Assembly (NCBI RefSeq): GCF_021088345.1
Contig: NZ_CP088156.1
Span: forward strand, 4,898,001 to 4,962,000
Source of the DNA: Bradyrhizobium ontarionense
GTDB taxonomy: Bacteria > Pseudomonadota > Alphaproteobacteria > Rhizobiales > Xanthobacteraceae
Direction of reading: 5' to 3'
DNA: 64,000 bases
Shown here: positions 31,465 through 42,094 of the stretch, piece after piece
Layout: every line of letters begins with the position of its first letter
Numbering within the stretch: position 1 is the first letter of the stretch
The notes under the pieces: generated by a model
What the model saw: the letters and a program-made list of their open reading frames with translations, nothing else
Told to the model about the DNA's origin: nothing
The model's database searches: none
Program-made: the position numbers and the translations under genes

Positions 31465-34031
31465 GCACCGTGTCGGCACCGATCGCAGGCGGCCGGATGG
31501 CCGCGCTGCCCGTGCGTTACGCCTTGCGCGAGCTGCGCGGTGGCCTGCGTGGCTTCTACGTTTTCATCGCCTGCATCGCGCTGGGGGTCCTGGCGATCGC
31601 CGGCGTCGGCTCGGTCGCGGCGAGCCTCAATGATGGTCTGGTCCGCGAAGGACGCACGCTGCTGGGTGGCGACATCGCCTTCTCGCTGTTTCAGCGCGAG
31701 GCCAAGCCGGACGAGATCGAATTCCTGCGCTCGCGCGGGCAGGTGTCGCTGGCAGCGACCTTGCGGGCCATGGTGCGCTCCAGCGACGCCAAGCTCGCCC
31801 TGGTCGAGCTCAAGGCGGTCGACGGCGCCTATCCGCTGCTCGGCGAGGCCGAGCTCCAGCCCGACCTGCCGCTCGCGGATGTCCTGGCCGAGCGCGACGG
31901 CGCATTCGGCGCCGCCGCCGATCCGGCGCTGCTGGCACGGCTCGACCTGAAGATCGGCGACACCGTCACGATCGACACGACCCGCTTCCAGATTCGCACC
32001 GCCGTCCAGGCCGAGCCGGACAAATTGTCCGGCGGCATCGGGCTGGGGCCGCGTTTCCTGATCAGCGAAGCCGGCCTGCGTGCAACCCCGCTTTTGCAGC
32101 CGGGCAGCCTGGTGCGCTGGACCTACCGGATCCGCCTGCCTGACAATGCCGTGGACGATCACGCTGCCGCGTCCTTCATCGCCGACACCCGCTTGGCGCT
32201 GCCGTCGGCCGGATGGGAGATCCGCAGCCGTAGCAATGCCTCGCCGCAACTGGAGCGGACCATCGGGCGTTTCACCCAGTTCCTGACCCTGGTCGGCCTT
32301 GCAGCACTTCTGGTCGGCGGCGTCGGCGTCGCCAACGCCGTGAAGAGCCATATCGACCGCCGTACCGATGTCATCGCGGCGTTCAAGGCGCTCGGCGCGA
32401 CCAGCCGCGACGTCTTCGGCATCTACCTCGTTCAGGTGGTCGTTCTCGCGACCATCGGTTCGATCATCGGACTGTGTGCCGGCGCCGCCCTCCCGTTCGC
32501 GATCGTCGGATTGTTCGGCAAGATCCTGCCGCTGCCGGTCGTACCGGCCCTGCACCCTGACGAACTCGCGCTGTCATTTGTCTATGGCCTGCTCACCGCA
32601 CTCGCCTTCGGCCTGTGGCCGCTCGGCCGCGTTCATGACGTTCCGGTGGCCGCGCTGTTCCGCGAAGCCGTGATCGCCGAATGGCACCGGCCGCGCTGGA
32701 GCTATCTTGCCCTGATCGCGGCCGTGGTCGCACTGCTGATCGCAGTCGTGATCGGCCTGTCCTATGACAAGCGCATTGCGGCGGTGTTCGTCATGGCGTC
32801 TGCACTCGTCTTCGTTCTGCTGCGCGGTATTGCCGCGCTGGTGATGGCAACCGCACGCAGGCTGCCGCGCAGCCGTTTCCCGATGTTGCGGCTGGCGGTC
32901 AGCAACATCTACCGTCCGGGCGCGCTGACACCATCGGTGGTGCTGTCGCTCGGACTTGGGCTGGCCGTGCTCGTGACGATCACCCAGATCGACGGCAATC
33001 TGCGCCGGCAGTTCCTGGCGCAGCTACCGGAGCAGGCGCCCTCCTTCTTCTTCATCGACGTGCCCTCCGGCGAGGCCGACCGCTTCCGCGGCTTCCTCAA
33101 GGACCTCGCGCCGCAGTCGGCGGTGGAGGACGTGCCGATGCTGCGCGGCCGCATCGTGTCCGCCCGCGGTGTGCCCGCCGAGGACCTCAAGGCGACGCAT
33201 GACACCGAATGGGTGCTGCAGAGCGACCGCGGTCTGACCTATACCGGCGAGGTTCCCAAAGGGTCCAAGGTCGTCGAGGGCGAATGGTGGAGCGAGGGCT
33301 ACAGCGGGCCGCCTCTGATCTCGATCGAGAAGAGGATCGCGGACGGGCTCGGCCTCAAGCTCGGCGACGAGATGGTCGTCAACGTGCTCGGACGCGACAT
33401 CACGGCGCGGATCGGCAACATGCGCAGCATCGACTGGCAGGGGCTCGGCATCAATTTCGTGCTCGTGTTCTCCCCCAACGCCTTCCGGGGTGCGCCGCAC
33501 ACCCATGTGGCGACCCTGACCGAGGGCCGCTCCGATACGGCAGAGGACGCCCGCATCATCCGCAAGGTCGCCGACGCCTTTCCGATGGTCACCAGCGTGC
33601 GAGTCCGCGAGGTCATGGAGACGGTCGGCGCGGTCGTCTCCAACCTCGCGCTCGCGATCCGCGGCGCCAGCGCCGTAACCCTCGTTTCAGCCATTCTCGT
33701 GCTGGGCGGTGCGCTGGCGGCCGGACACCGCCACCGGGTCTACGACGCCGTGATCCTGAAGACCCTGGGCGCGACCCGGTTGCGGCTGCTGGGCGCCTAT
33801 GCCCTCGAATATCTCATGATCGGCTTCGCCACCGCCGCATTTGGCGTCATTGCCGGCTCGGTCGCAGCCTGGCTGATCGTGACGCGCCTCATGACCCTGA
33901 GCTTCACCTGGCAGGGCGGCAGCGCCGCGCTGGTGGTCCTGGCGGCGCTGGTCGTGACCGTCGGCCTCGGCCTTGTCGGCACCCTGCTCGCGCTCAACCA
34001 GAAGCCCGCGACGGTGCTCCGGAATCTCTGA
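31461..34031 (+). CDS. ABC transporter permease with two FtsX-like domains (YbbP-like)
   Basis: 856 residues from 31461, with ATGA overlap to the ATPase. An N-terminal membrane helix (LRGGLRGFYVFIACIALGVLAIAGVG) is followed by a large periplasmic domain, then a first FtsX block (about 270-400), a middle set of helices (about 415-490), a second periplasmic domain and a C-terminal FtsX block (about 735-850) ending KPATVLRNL. This long two-FtsX layout is typical of YbbP-type permeases. It likely works as a mechanotransmission exporter with the ATPase; the substrate is unproven. Confidence 0.9.
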   Translation: MSTVSAPIAGGRMAALPVRYALRELRGGLRGFYVFIACIALGVLAIAGVGSVAASLNDGLVREGRTLLGGDIAFSLFQREAKPDEIEFLRSRGQVSLAATLRAMVRSSDAKLALVELKAVDGAYPLLGEAELQPDLPLADVLAERDGAFGAAADPALLARLDLKIGDTVTIDTTRFQIRTAVQAEPDKLSGGIGLGPRFLISEAGLRATPLLQPGSLVRWTYRIRLPDNAVDDHAAASFIADTRLALPSAGWEIRSRSNASPQLERTIGRFTQFLTLVGLAALLVGGVGVANAVKSHIDRRTDVIAAFKALGATSRDVFGIYLVQVVVLATIGSIIGLCAGAALPFAIVGLFGKILPLPVVPALHPDELALSFVYGLLTALAFGLWPLGRVHDVPVAALFREAVIAEWHRPRWSYLALIAAVVALLIAVVIGLSYDKRIAAVFVMASALVFVLLRGIAALVMATARRLPRSRFPMLRLAVSNIYRPGALTPSVVLSLGLGLAVLVTITQIDGNLRRQFLAQLPEQAPSFFFIDVPSGEADRFRGFLKDLAPQSAVEDVPMLRGRIVSARGVPAEDLKATHDTEWVLQSDRGLTYTGEVPKGSKVVEGEWWSEGYSGPPLISIEKRIADGLGLKLGDEMVVNVLGRDITARIGNMRSIDWQGLGINFVLVFSPNAFRGAPHTHVATLTEGRSDTAEDARIIRKVADAFPMVTSVRVREVMETVGAVVSNLALAIRGASAVTLVSAILVLGGALAAGHRHRVYDAVILKTLGATRLRLLGAYALEYLMIGFATAAFGVIAGSVAAWLIVTRLMTLSFTWQGGSAALVVLAALVVTVGLGLVGTLLALNQKPATVLRNL

Positions 34032-34191
34032 AAGCCCGGGAATCTCTGACGGCTTGCGCGATCATGCCGCACGGTTAACGCGACTTATACGCCTCAGACG
34101 CGTACGGAGCGACATTCAGCCGCGCGTGGAAGCTTGCAGCGGATGTGCTAGTTTCCCATCTAGTGGATGGGCTCAGAGACCTGCCAAAAGA

Positions 34192-34205
34192 TGGCAAATT
34201 TGCCA
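34192..34205. promoter_or_regulatory. 14-bp palindrome upstream of the Bax-inhibitor-1 family gene
   Basis: TGGCAAATTTGCCA is a perfect palindrome, preceded by TGCCA (34182-34186) and followed by a CGCAAATTT half-like sequence, making overlapping inverted repeats. It is 109-122 bp upstream of the start at 34314. It looks like an operator; the regulator is unknown. Confidence 0.5.
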
Positions 34206-34313
34206 ATGACGCAAATTTAATATCCGCGGCAGTTGGTATGAGATAGGGTTTTTCGAGAACCGGCTAAAGGTCCCGCTCGGACCGGACTGCCGGGCAACAA
34301 ACGGGAATCGACC

Positions 34314-35105
34314 ATGTCGGACCTCGACCGCAATTATGCTTCACCCTTCGGCCGGGTGGCCGGGCGCGCTGATGCCGCGACCGTCGACGCCGGTCTGCGC
34401 GCCTACATGCTGCGCATCTACAATTACATGAGCATCGGCCTCGCCATCACCGGCCTCGCCGCGCTCGGCGTCTACATGGCGTCGGTAACCGGCGATCCGG
34501 CGGCCGGCGTGTTCAAGTTCGGCAACGCCTATCTGACGCAGTTCGGCTACGCGATGTTCGTGAGCCCGCTGAAGTGGCTGTTCATCCTGGCCCCCTTGGT
34601 CATGGTGTTCGCGATCTCGGCCGGCATCAACCGTCTCGCGCCGTCGACCGCCCAGATCCTGTTCTGGGTGTTCTCGGCCCTGATGGGCATCTCGCTGTCG
34701 TCGATCTTCCTGGTGTATACCCACACCTCGATCGTGCGGGTGTTCTTCATCACCGCGGCGACGTTCGGCGCGCTGAGCCTGTACGGCTACACGACCAAGC
34801 GTGACATGACCGGCATGGGCTCGTTCCTGTTCATGGGCCTGATCGGCATCGTGCTGGCGAGCCTCGTGAACCTGTTCCTGGCAAGCTCGATGCTGCAGTT
34901 CATCGTGTCGGTGATCGGCGTGTTCGTGTTCGCCGGCCTGACCGCCTGGGATACGCAGCGGCTGAAGAACGAGTACATCTACGGCTACGCCTCTGCGGGC
35001 GGCGACGTCGCCGAGCGCGCGGCGATCACCGGGGCGCTGTCGCTGTACTTGAACTTCATCAACCTGTTCACGCTGCTGCTTCAGCTGCTCGGACAGCGCG
35101 ACTGA
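34314..35105 (+). CDS. Bax inhibitor-1/YccA family membrane protein
   Basis: 263 residues with seven hydrophobic segments from about residue 38 to the C-terminus. The BI-1 family pattern includes the conserved FAGLTAWDTQRLKNEY segment with the acidic residues tied to pH-dependent calcium leak in bacterial homologues. Related bacterial proteins include YccA, an FtsH modulator, and YbhL. A 282-bp upstream region with a palindrome and a terminator after the gene make it a single-gene unit. Confidence 0.92.
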   Translation: MSDLDRNYASPFGRVAGRADAATVDAGLRAYMLRIYNYMSIGLAITGLAALGVYMASVTGDPAAGVFKFGNAYLTQFGYAMFVSPLKWLFILAPLVMVFAISAGINRLAPSTAQILFWVFSALMGISLSSIFLVYTHTSIVRVFFITAATFGALSLYGYTTKRDMTGMGSFLFMGLIGIVLASLVNLFLASSMLQFIVSVIGVFVFAGLTAWDTQRLKNEYIYGYASAGGDVAERAAITGALSLYLNFINLFTLLLQLLGQRD

Positions 35106-35131
35106 TCCAGCGGCTCACACGAGCGACCTTC

Positions 35132-35166
35132 GAAGCCCCGGCCTCACCGCCGGGGCTTCTCTTTTG
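35132..35166 (+). terminator. Rho-independent terminator after the BI-1 family gene
   Basis: An 11-bp perfect stem (35132-35142 with 35149-35159) with a six-base loop is followed by TCTTTTG. It is 26 bp after the stop at 35105. Confidence 0.85.
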
Positions 35167-35273
35167 TGCGGGGCTGCTCTCTGCGCGCGACCGGCGGCCA
35201 AGCCTCACCTTGCGGACGGCAGCCATGCCCGGGCGAGGTTGATCGGCGATTTCGCCCTGGTATTGTTCCACCC

Positions 35274-35804
35274 ATGTCCAGCATCGAAATCCGCCCGACG
35301 GCCGAGGCCGACCTTCCCGCCATCACCGCAATCTATGCGCAGGCCGTGCGCGAGGGCACCGCGACCTTCGAGCTCGAGCCGCCGGATCTCGCCGAGATGA
35401 CGCGCCGTTTCCGCGTCCTGACCGAGGGCGGTTTCCCCTATCTGGTCGCCGAGCTGGAGGGACGCCTTGCCGGCTACGCCTATGCCGGCGCCTACCGGCC
35501 CCGGCCGGCCTACCGCTTCACGGTGGAGAATTCGGTCTATCTCGACCCGGTGAGCCACCGGCGCGGCATCGGCGCCCGGTTGATGGAGCGGCTGATCACG
35601 GACTGCGAGGCCCGTGGCTTCCGCCAGATGATCGCCGTCATCGGCGACTCCGCCAATGCCGCCTCGATCGCCCTGCACCGCAAATGCGGGTTTGAGCTGA
35701 TCGGCACGCATCCGAGTGTCGGCCTGAAATTCGGACGCTGGCTCGACACGGTCATGATGCAGCGCGCGCTCGGAGCCGGCAGCAGCGACGTGCCGCCGGC
35801 GTAA
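35274..35804 (+). CDS. GNAT family N-acetyltransferase (phosphinothricin acetyltransferase-like)
   Basis: 176 residues from 35274 (MSSIEIRPTAEADLPAITAIY). The GNAT acetyl-CoA motif is visible as HRRGIGARLMERL, and the C-terminal SANAASIALHRKCGFELIG segment is typical of the Pat/MnaT subgroup. Members acetylate phosphinothricin, methionine sulfoximine or other amino-acid-like amines. The natural substrate is probably an oxidised methionine derivative, but this is inference. A start at 35166 would run through the preceding terminator region and is rejected. Confidence 0.9.
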   Translation: MSSIEIRPTAEADLPAITAIYAQAVREGTATFELEPPDLAEMTRRFRVLTEGGFPYLVAELEGRLAGYAYAGAYRPRPAYRFTVENSVYLDPVSHRRGIGARLMERLITDCEARGFRQMIAVIGDSANAASIALHRKCGFELIGTHPSVGLKFGRWLDTVMMQRALGAGSSDVPPA

Positions 35805-35824
35805 GCGACGCTGGTCGTCCGCGA

Positions 35825-35871
35825 CGTCGGAATTCCGGGGTGGCGCTCACGCAAGCCCCCGGAATGACATC
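35825..35871. repeat. Palindromic intergenic repeat, family B copy 1 (short)
   Basis: ATTCCGGGG (about 35832-35840) is inverted as CCCCGGAAT (about 35858-35866), followed by GACA. It lies between the convergent GNAT and DUF2794 genes. Fuller copies of the family are at 53.3 kb and 57.1 kb. Confidence 0.7.
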
Positions 35872-35878
35872 GACCGCG

Positions 35879-36244
35879 TCAGACCAAGGCTGGCTTCGGC
35901 GCGATCACCAGCAGCACGCGCTCGAGCTCGTGGCCGCGGCGCAGGATGAGGCCGGTGGCCGAGATCACGCTGTACATGCCCTGCTTGCGGGCCAGGCGCG
36001 GATCCTTCTCGATGCGATAGAGCGGCACTTCAGAGGCCCGGCGAAACACCGAGAACACCGCGCGGTCGCGCAGGAAGTCGATCGAGTAGTCTCGCCACTC
36101 GCCACTGGCGACCATGCGACCGTAGATATTCAGGATGCGGTTCAGTTCGAGACGATCGAACGTCACCCGGTTCGGCGTTGCGGCAGCGTTGCGCGCCGCT
36201 GCGCGGTTCTCGCTGGGATCGGTATCCTCCGGCGTGACGTTCAT
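35879..36244 (-). CDS. DUF2794 family protein
   Basis: 121 residues from 36244, with a strong AGGAGG ribosome-binding site six bases upstream (36251-36256 on the plus strand reads CCTCCT). The DUF2794 core is clear: FDRLELNRILNIYGRMVASGEWRDY, then RAVFSVFRRASEVPLYRIEKDP. The family is conserved across alphaproteobacteria and has no known function. The leader carries two inverted repeats that could be operators. Confidence 0.88.
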   Translation of the reverse strand: MNVTPEDTDPSENRAAARNAAATPNRVTFDRLELNRILNIYGRMVASGEWRDYSIDFLRDRAVFSVFRRASEVPLYRIEKDPRLARKQGMYSVISATGLILRRGHELERVLLVIAPKPALV

Positions 36245-36255
36245 GAGCGTCCTCC

Positions 36256-36271
36256 TGTCATCTATGTGACA
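36256..36271. promoter_or_regulatory. TGTCA-N6-TGACA inverted repeat in the DUF2794 leader
   Basis: A symmetric 5-6-5 inverted repeat directly abuts the AGGAGG ribosome-binding site of the DUF2794 gene. The spacing resembles CRP/FNR-superfamily sites, though the half-sites are not canonical. If it is bound it would block initiation; if transcribed it would form a hairpin next to the ribosome-binding site. Confidence 0.35.
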
Positions 36272-36344
36272 TGATCGCGCCATCCGCTGACGGCCGCAAG
36301 GGGCCGTTTTCATTGCCGAACTTCGGTCCTGGCTTCGAACGAGA

Positions 36345-36361
36345 CGTGTTCCAAGAACACG
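36345..36361. promoter_or_regulatory. 17-bp inverted repeat upstream of the sRNA candidate
   Basis: CGTGTTC-CAA-GAACACG has perfect 7-bp arms around a 3-bp spacer. It lies 101-117 bp upstream of DUF2794 on minus and upstream of the putative small RNA on plus, so it could control either. It is not the alphaproteobacterial LexA box (GTTC-N7-GTTC). Confidence 0.45.
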
Positions 36362-36399
36362 CAACCGTCACGGGATCGTTAGCGGAATCATAATCGCGC

Positions 36400-36569
36400 C
36401 GTCTTTCCGCCCAGCGACCGCCCCTCCCGTTAGGCATAAAGTTCGTGTGCGTTGGCCCGGTCCTTTCGGTTCCGGATTCCTCAGCCCCCAGCCCCCCGGG
36501 GTCGTAAGGATCGGGTCTATTCACAAGTGAAGGCAAAGGGCCAACGAAAGTTGGTCCTTTTGCTTTTTT
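36400..36569 (+). ncRNA. Candidate structured small RNA with intrinsic terminator
   Basis: No credible plus-strand gene lies upstream of the strong terminator at 36533-36569, so that terminator must end a non-coding transcript. The region is structured: 36454-36463 pairs with 36508-36517 over 10 positions (two G-U), and GTTGGCCC at 36451-36458 is perfectly complementary to GGGCCAAC at 36538-36545, the 5' arm of the terminator, so alternative folds exist. A C-rich stretch (36482-36497, TCAGCCCCCAGCCCCC) and CCCCTCCC at 36421-36428 could pair with ribosome-binding sites, as in AbcR-like or anti-SD sRNAs. The 5' end is a guess from a weak CATAAT -10-like sequence at 36389-36394. I cannot match it to a named RNA family. 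Confidence 0.6.
36533..36569 (+). terminator. Strong GNRA-capped Rho-independent terminator
   Basis: A 13-bp stem (36533-36545 with 36550-36563, one bulge and one G-U) is capped by a GAAA tetraloop closed by C-G and followed by six T. The T-run exists only on the plus strand. The convergent DUF1223 stop is 100 bp further on. Confidence 0.92.
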
Positions 36570-36668
36570 GGCGTGAACTGCCCGGAAGATGTTGCGGCGC
36601 GCCTCCGTCCCATGGACGTGACGCGCCTGCCGCAGGTCAGCGAAAACGAAGATCAGGACGGCGGGAGA

Positions 36669-37463
36669 TCAGCGCTCGGGACCACGCGCCGCTGCTGAAG
36701 CCCGTCCGACCAATGGCAGCTCGGAAAAGGCGGCCCCGAGCATGGCTCCGGGGCGGTCGCGACTGCCGTCCTGCACATAGACGACAGTGCCGTCGACGCC
36801 CTCGCGGGCGATCTTCTCCAGCGGAACGTTCCAGCTGACCGGCGACCCATTCCAGTCACCGAGCTTCAGCAGACCGCGAACGACGTTGTAGTAGGTCAGA
36901 TCACGGCCGCTGTTCTCGCCGCGCCCGACCGAGATCGGAACTACCCGTGAGATCGAGCACACCCAGACCTCGCCGTGCTTGCGCGGCATCTGGTCGTTGG
37001 CCGCGGCCACGGACACGGTGAGATCCTGGCCGTCGACCGACAGCCTGACCGGCACCGACATTGCCGCACCGCCCTGGGCGGTCTCCTCGATGGCGCCTTC
37101 GATCGCCTCGCGATCGCTGCCGATCACATGCACCGAGCCGTTGACGACGGCCTGCGGCGTGTAGACTTCGCGATCGCCGCGGGCTCTGGAATAGGCGCGC
37201 TGCCGGGCCGTAAAGCGCGAGTCGGCCAGGGTGTCCTTCCAGCCGAGATAGTCCCAGTAATCGATCGGCAGAGACAGAGCGATCACGGACGGATCTCTCG
37301 CCAATTCGCCAAGCACCTTATCCGCCGGCGGACAGGACGAGCAACCCTGGGACGTAAAAAGTTCAATCACCGCACGCGGGTCAGACGCAGCCGGCCGGAC
37401 GAAAGCGATGACCGCACAGACACCCAGCGCCGCGCGCGACCACCACGACATCTGTCCACTCAT
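36669..37463 (-). CDS. DUF1223 family exported thioredoxin-fold protein
   Basis: 264 residues from 37463; another Met four residues on is an alternative start. The signal peptide (about 8-27, ending PAASDP) directs export. The following PRAVIELFTSQGCSSCPPAD segment carries a CxxC motif at the start of a thioredoxin-like fold, which defines DUF1223. A second conserved region is DYWDYLGWKDTLADSRFTARQ. A periplasmic redox role is plausible, but the family has no established reaction. The acnA terminator lies between this gene and acnA upstream on the same strand. Confidence 0.87.
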   Translation of the reverse strand: MSGQMSWWSRAALGVCAVIAFVRPAASDPRAVIELFTSQGCSSCPPADKVLGELARDPSVIALSLPIDYWDYLGWKDTLADSRFTARQRAYSRARGDREVYTPQAVVNGSVHVIGSDREAIEGAIEETAQGGAAMSVPVRLSVDGQDLTVSVAAANDQMPRKHGEVWVCSISRVVPISVGRGENSGRDLTYYNVVRGLLKLGDWNGSPVSWNVPLEKIAREGVDGTVVYVQDGSRDRPGAMLGAAFSELPLVGRASAAARGPER

Positions 37464-37549
37464 CGTCACTGTCCTGTCTGGAACACCGTTCGCCGCGCCC
37501 TGCTGCGTCAGCAATCTGCGAAGCCGCCTCGTATTTGAAAACCCAAATG

Positions 37550-37588
37550 CAAAAAAGGAGGCGGCCCCTTGTCATAGGCCGCCTCCTT
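37550..37588 (-). terminator. Rho-independent terminator after acnA
   Basis: Perfect 12-bp arms (37555-37566 and 37577-37588) flank a 10-base loop. On the minus strand the stem is followed by a T-run (A-run at 37551-37556 on plus). It is 53 bp after the acnA stop. Confidence 0.9.
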
Positions 37589-37640
37589 CATCACCCGCTA
37601 CTCACTTCAGAGTGAGCCAATCTGTCGCACCGCGCCGTGG

Positions 37641-40358
<2,718 letters not shown>

Positions 40359-40471
40359 GCGTGGAAATCCCAATTGATCGTTATACCCTGAGGGGGTACG
40401 AAAGAACCGTCAGCGCCAGGCGCCGGACGGCTTGCAGCGGGCGATTGTGTGCTGCATCAAGAACCGGCTTA

Positions 40472-40484
40472 TAGAAGCTTTCTA
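40472..40484. promoter_or_regulatory. ICE-like Irr box in the acnA/ccmA divergent region
   Basis: TAGAA-GCT-TTCTA is an inverted repeat with 5-bp arms and a 3-bp spacer, matching the core of the Bradyrhizobium iron control element (TTTAGAA-N3-TTCTAAA) bound by Irr. One outer position (the A after TTCTA) fits consensus; the base before TAGAA does not. It is 114 bp upstream of acnA and 98 bp upstream of ccmA. Confidence 0.55.
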
Positions 40485-40581
40485 ACTGCGCCGCCACAGC
40501 GACAATCAAGCCGCGACGTGGCATCACCCACAAATTCTCACGCGCTAGCCATCAATTCCTTAGGGGCTGTCACGACGGACC

Positions 40582-41211
40582 ATGCAGCTGTCTCCAAGAC
40601 TCCCTACGAGACTGTTCGGACACGATGTCAGATGCGTGCGCGGTGGCCGCGAGGTGTTCGCAGGCCTTGCCTTCGAAGCCGTCTCCGGCGAGGCGCTGGC
40701 GGTGACCGGACACAACGGTGCCGGCAAGACCTCGCTGCTGCGGTTGATCGCGGGCCTGTTGCTGCCGGCCGGCGGCACCATCGTCATCGAGGGCGGCGAG
40801 GCGGAGCTGACCGTGCCCGAACAGGCGCATTATCTCGGCCATCGCGACGCGCTGAAGCCGGCGCTCAGCGTCCGTGAGAACCTGTCGTTCTGGGCCGACT
40901 TCCTTGGCGGCGCCACCACGCGGCCAACGCTCGATTGCCTGGCCGCGGTTGGGCTCGCCCATGCAGCGGAGCTGCCTGCCGCCTACCTCTCCGCGGGCCA
41001 GCGCCGCCGGCTGTCGCTGGCGCGCCTGCTCACGGTGCCGCGCCTGTTGTGGCTGCTCGACGAGCCGACCGCTGCGCTCGACATCGCTGGACAGGCGATG
41101 TTCGCCGGGCTGATGCGCGAGCATCTGGCCGCGGGCGGACTGATCGTCGCGGCGACGCACGGACCGCTCGGCATCGACACGCGCGAGTTACGGATCGGGG
41201 GGATGATCTAA
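40582..41211 (+). CDS. ccmA: Cytochrome c maturation ATPase CcmA (heme exporter)
   Basis: 209 residues. CcmA powers release of heme-CcmE from CcmC/CcmD together with CcmB. Walker [14 protein letters not shown], the CcmA-type [18 protein letters not shown] segment, an ABC signature variant [14 protein letters not shown] and Walker [14 protein letters not shown] are visible. It is the first gene of the ccm unit; the rhizobial name is cycV. A palindromic repeat separates it from ccmB. Confidence 0.95.
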   Translation: MQLSPRLPTRLFGHDVRCVRGGREVFAGLAFEAVSGEALAVTGHNGAGKTSLLRLIAGLLLPAGGTIVIEGGEAELTVPEQAHYLGHRDALKPALSVRENLSFWADFLGGATTRPTLDCLAAVGLAHAAELPAAYLSAGQRRRLSLARLLTVPRLLWLLDEPTAALDIAGQAMFAGLMREHLAAGGLIVAATHGPLGIDTRELRIGGMI

Positions 41212-41254
41212 TGCTCATGGATCGGGCCAATCCATCCGGCTGGATCGCTGCGCG

Positions 41255-41353
41255 CCCCTCCCCTTTGCGGCGAGGGGGCGGGGATGAGGGCCCACACCGG
41301 CGGTCTCGCTTTGGACGACGTCTGTCCCCGAACCTCCCCCACGCGGCGGGAGG
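41255..41353. repeat. Compound palindromic repeat between ccmA and ccmB, family C relative
   Basis: Two CCCCTCCC/GGGGGCGGGG-type hairpins (about 41255-41284 and 41326-41353) flank a spacer, as in the larger copy at 14461-14607 but more degenerate. It occupies the ccmA-ccmB gap of 196 bp. In many bacteria these two genes overlap, so the repeat looks inserted into the operon. Confidence 0.65.
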
Positions 41354-41407
41354 AAGTGCAGCGTGCGGGTGGATGGCGCGCTCGCCCGAATCCGACAGGC
41401 CAGCCGC

Positions 41408-42076
41408 ATGACTGCGCTCGGTGCCCTTATCCGCCGCGACATCCGCATTGCGCTGCGCATCGGGGGCGGCGCGCTGATCGGCGTGCTGTTCTTCCTTACA
41501 GTCGTGGTGCTGATGCCGTTCGCGGTCGGGCCGGATCTGGCGCTGCTGACACGGCTCGGCCCCGCCATCCTCTGGCTCGGCGCGCTGCTGGCGAGCCTGC
41601 TGACCCTGGAACGGCTGTTCACATCAGACCATGAGGACGGCTCGCTCGACCTGATCGTGATGAGCCGGACGCCGCTGGAGCTCGCTTGCGCCGCCAAGGC
41701 GCTGGCGCACTGGCTGGCGGCCGGCCTGCCGCTGGTCATCGCGACACCCGTTCTCGGACTGCTTCTCAATCTCGATGCCACCGCGACCGGCGCTGTCGCG
41801 CTGACGCTGCTGGCCGGCACGCCGGCGTTGACCTTCATCGGCATGATCGGCGCGGCGTTGGCGGTGACCATGCACCGCGGCGGGCTACTGCTGGCAGTGC
41901 TGGTGCTGCCGCTGTCGATCCCGGTGCTGATCTTCGGCGTCGCGGCGTCGCAGGCGGCCATCGTCGGCCCGCTGCCGTTCGGGGCGCCGTTCTCGATCCT
42001 GTGCGCATTGTCCCTGGTGAGTTTCGTGATCGGCCCCTTCGCAGCTGCGACTAGTTTGCGAAACGGCCTGGATTGA
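41408..42076 (+). CDS. ccmB: Heme exporter permease CcmB
   Basis: 222 residues from 41408 (MTALGALIRRDIRIALR). Six hydrophobic segments are evident, and the conserved CcmB segments LERLFTSDHEDGSLDLIVMS and PLSIPVLIFG are present. CcmB is the membrane partner of CcmA; rhizobial name cycW. An upstream in-frame start at 41363 lies close to the repeat and is less family-like. Confidence 0.95.
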   Translation: MTALGALIRRDIRIALRIGGGALIGVLFFLTVVVLMPFAVGPDLALLTRLGPAILWLGALLASLLTLERLFTSDHEDGSLDLIVMSRTPLELACAAKALAHWLAAGLPLVIATPVLGLLLNLDATATGAVALTLLAGTPALTFIGMIGAALAVTMHRGGLLLAVLVLPLSIPVLIFGVAASQAAIVGPLPFGAPFSILCALSLVSFVIGPFAAATSLRNGLD

Positions 42077-42094
42077 CCCGTCGCCCATCGGGGT

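Noticed and set aside
34201..34217. TTTGCCAATGACGCAAA considered as a FixK box
   Set aside because: The half-sites are one base too far apart for the TTG-N8-CAA pattern; it is better explained as part of the nested palindrome.
36345..36361. Considered as a LexA box
   Set aside because: Alphaproteobacterial LexA recognises GTTC-N7-GTTC; this is an inverted GTTC-N3-GAAC arrangement.
36258..36536. A 92-codon frame on minus upstream of DUF2794
   Set aside because: It starts inside the terminator hairpin, has no recognisable domain and is antisense to the sRNA candidate; the strong T-run supports plus-strand RNA.
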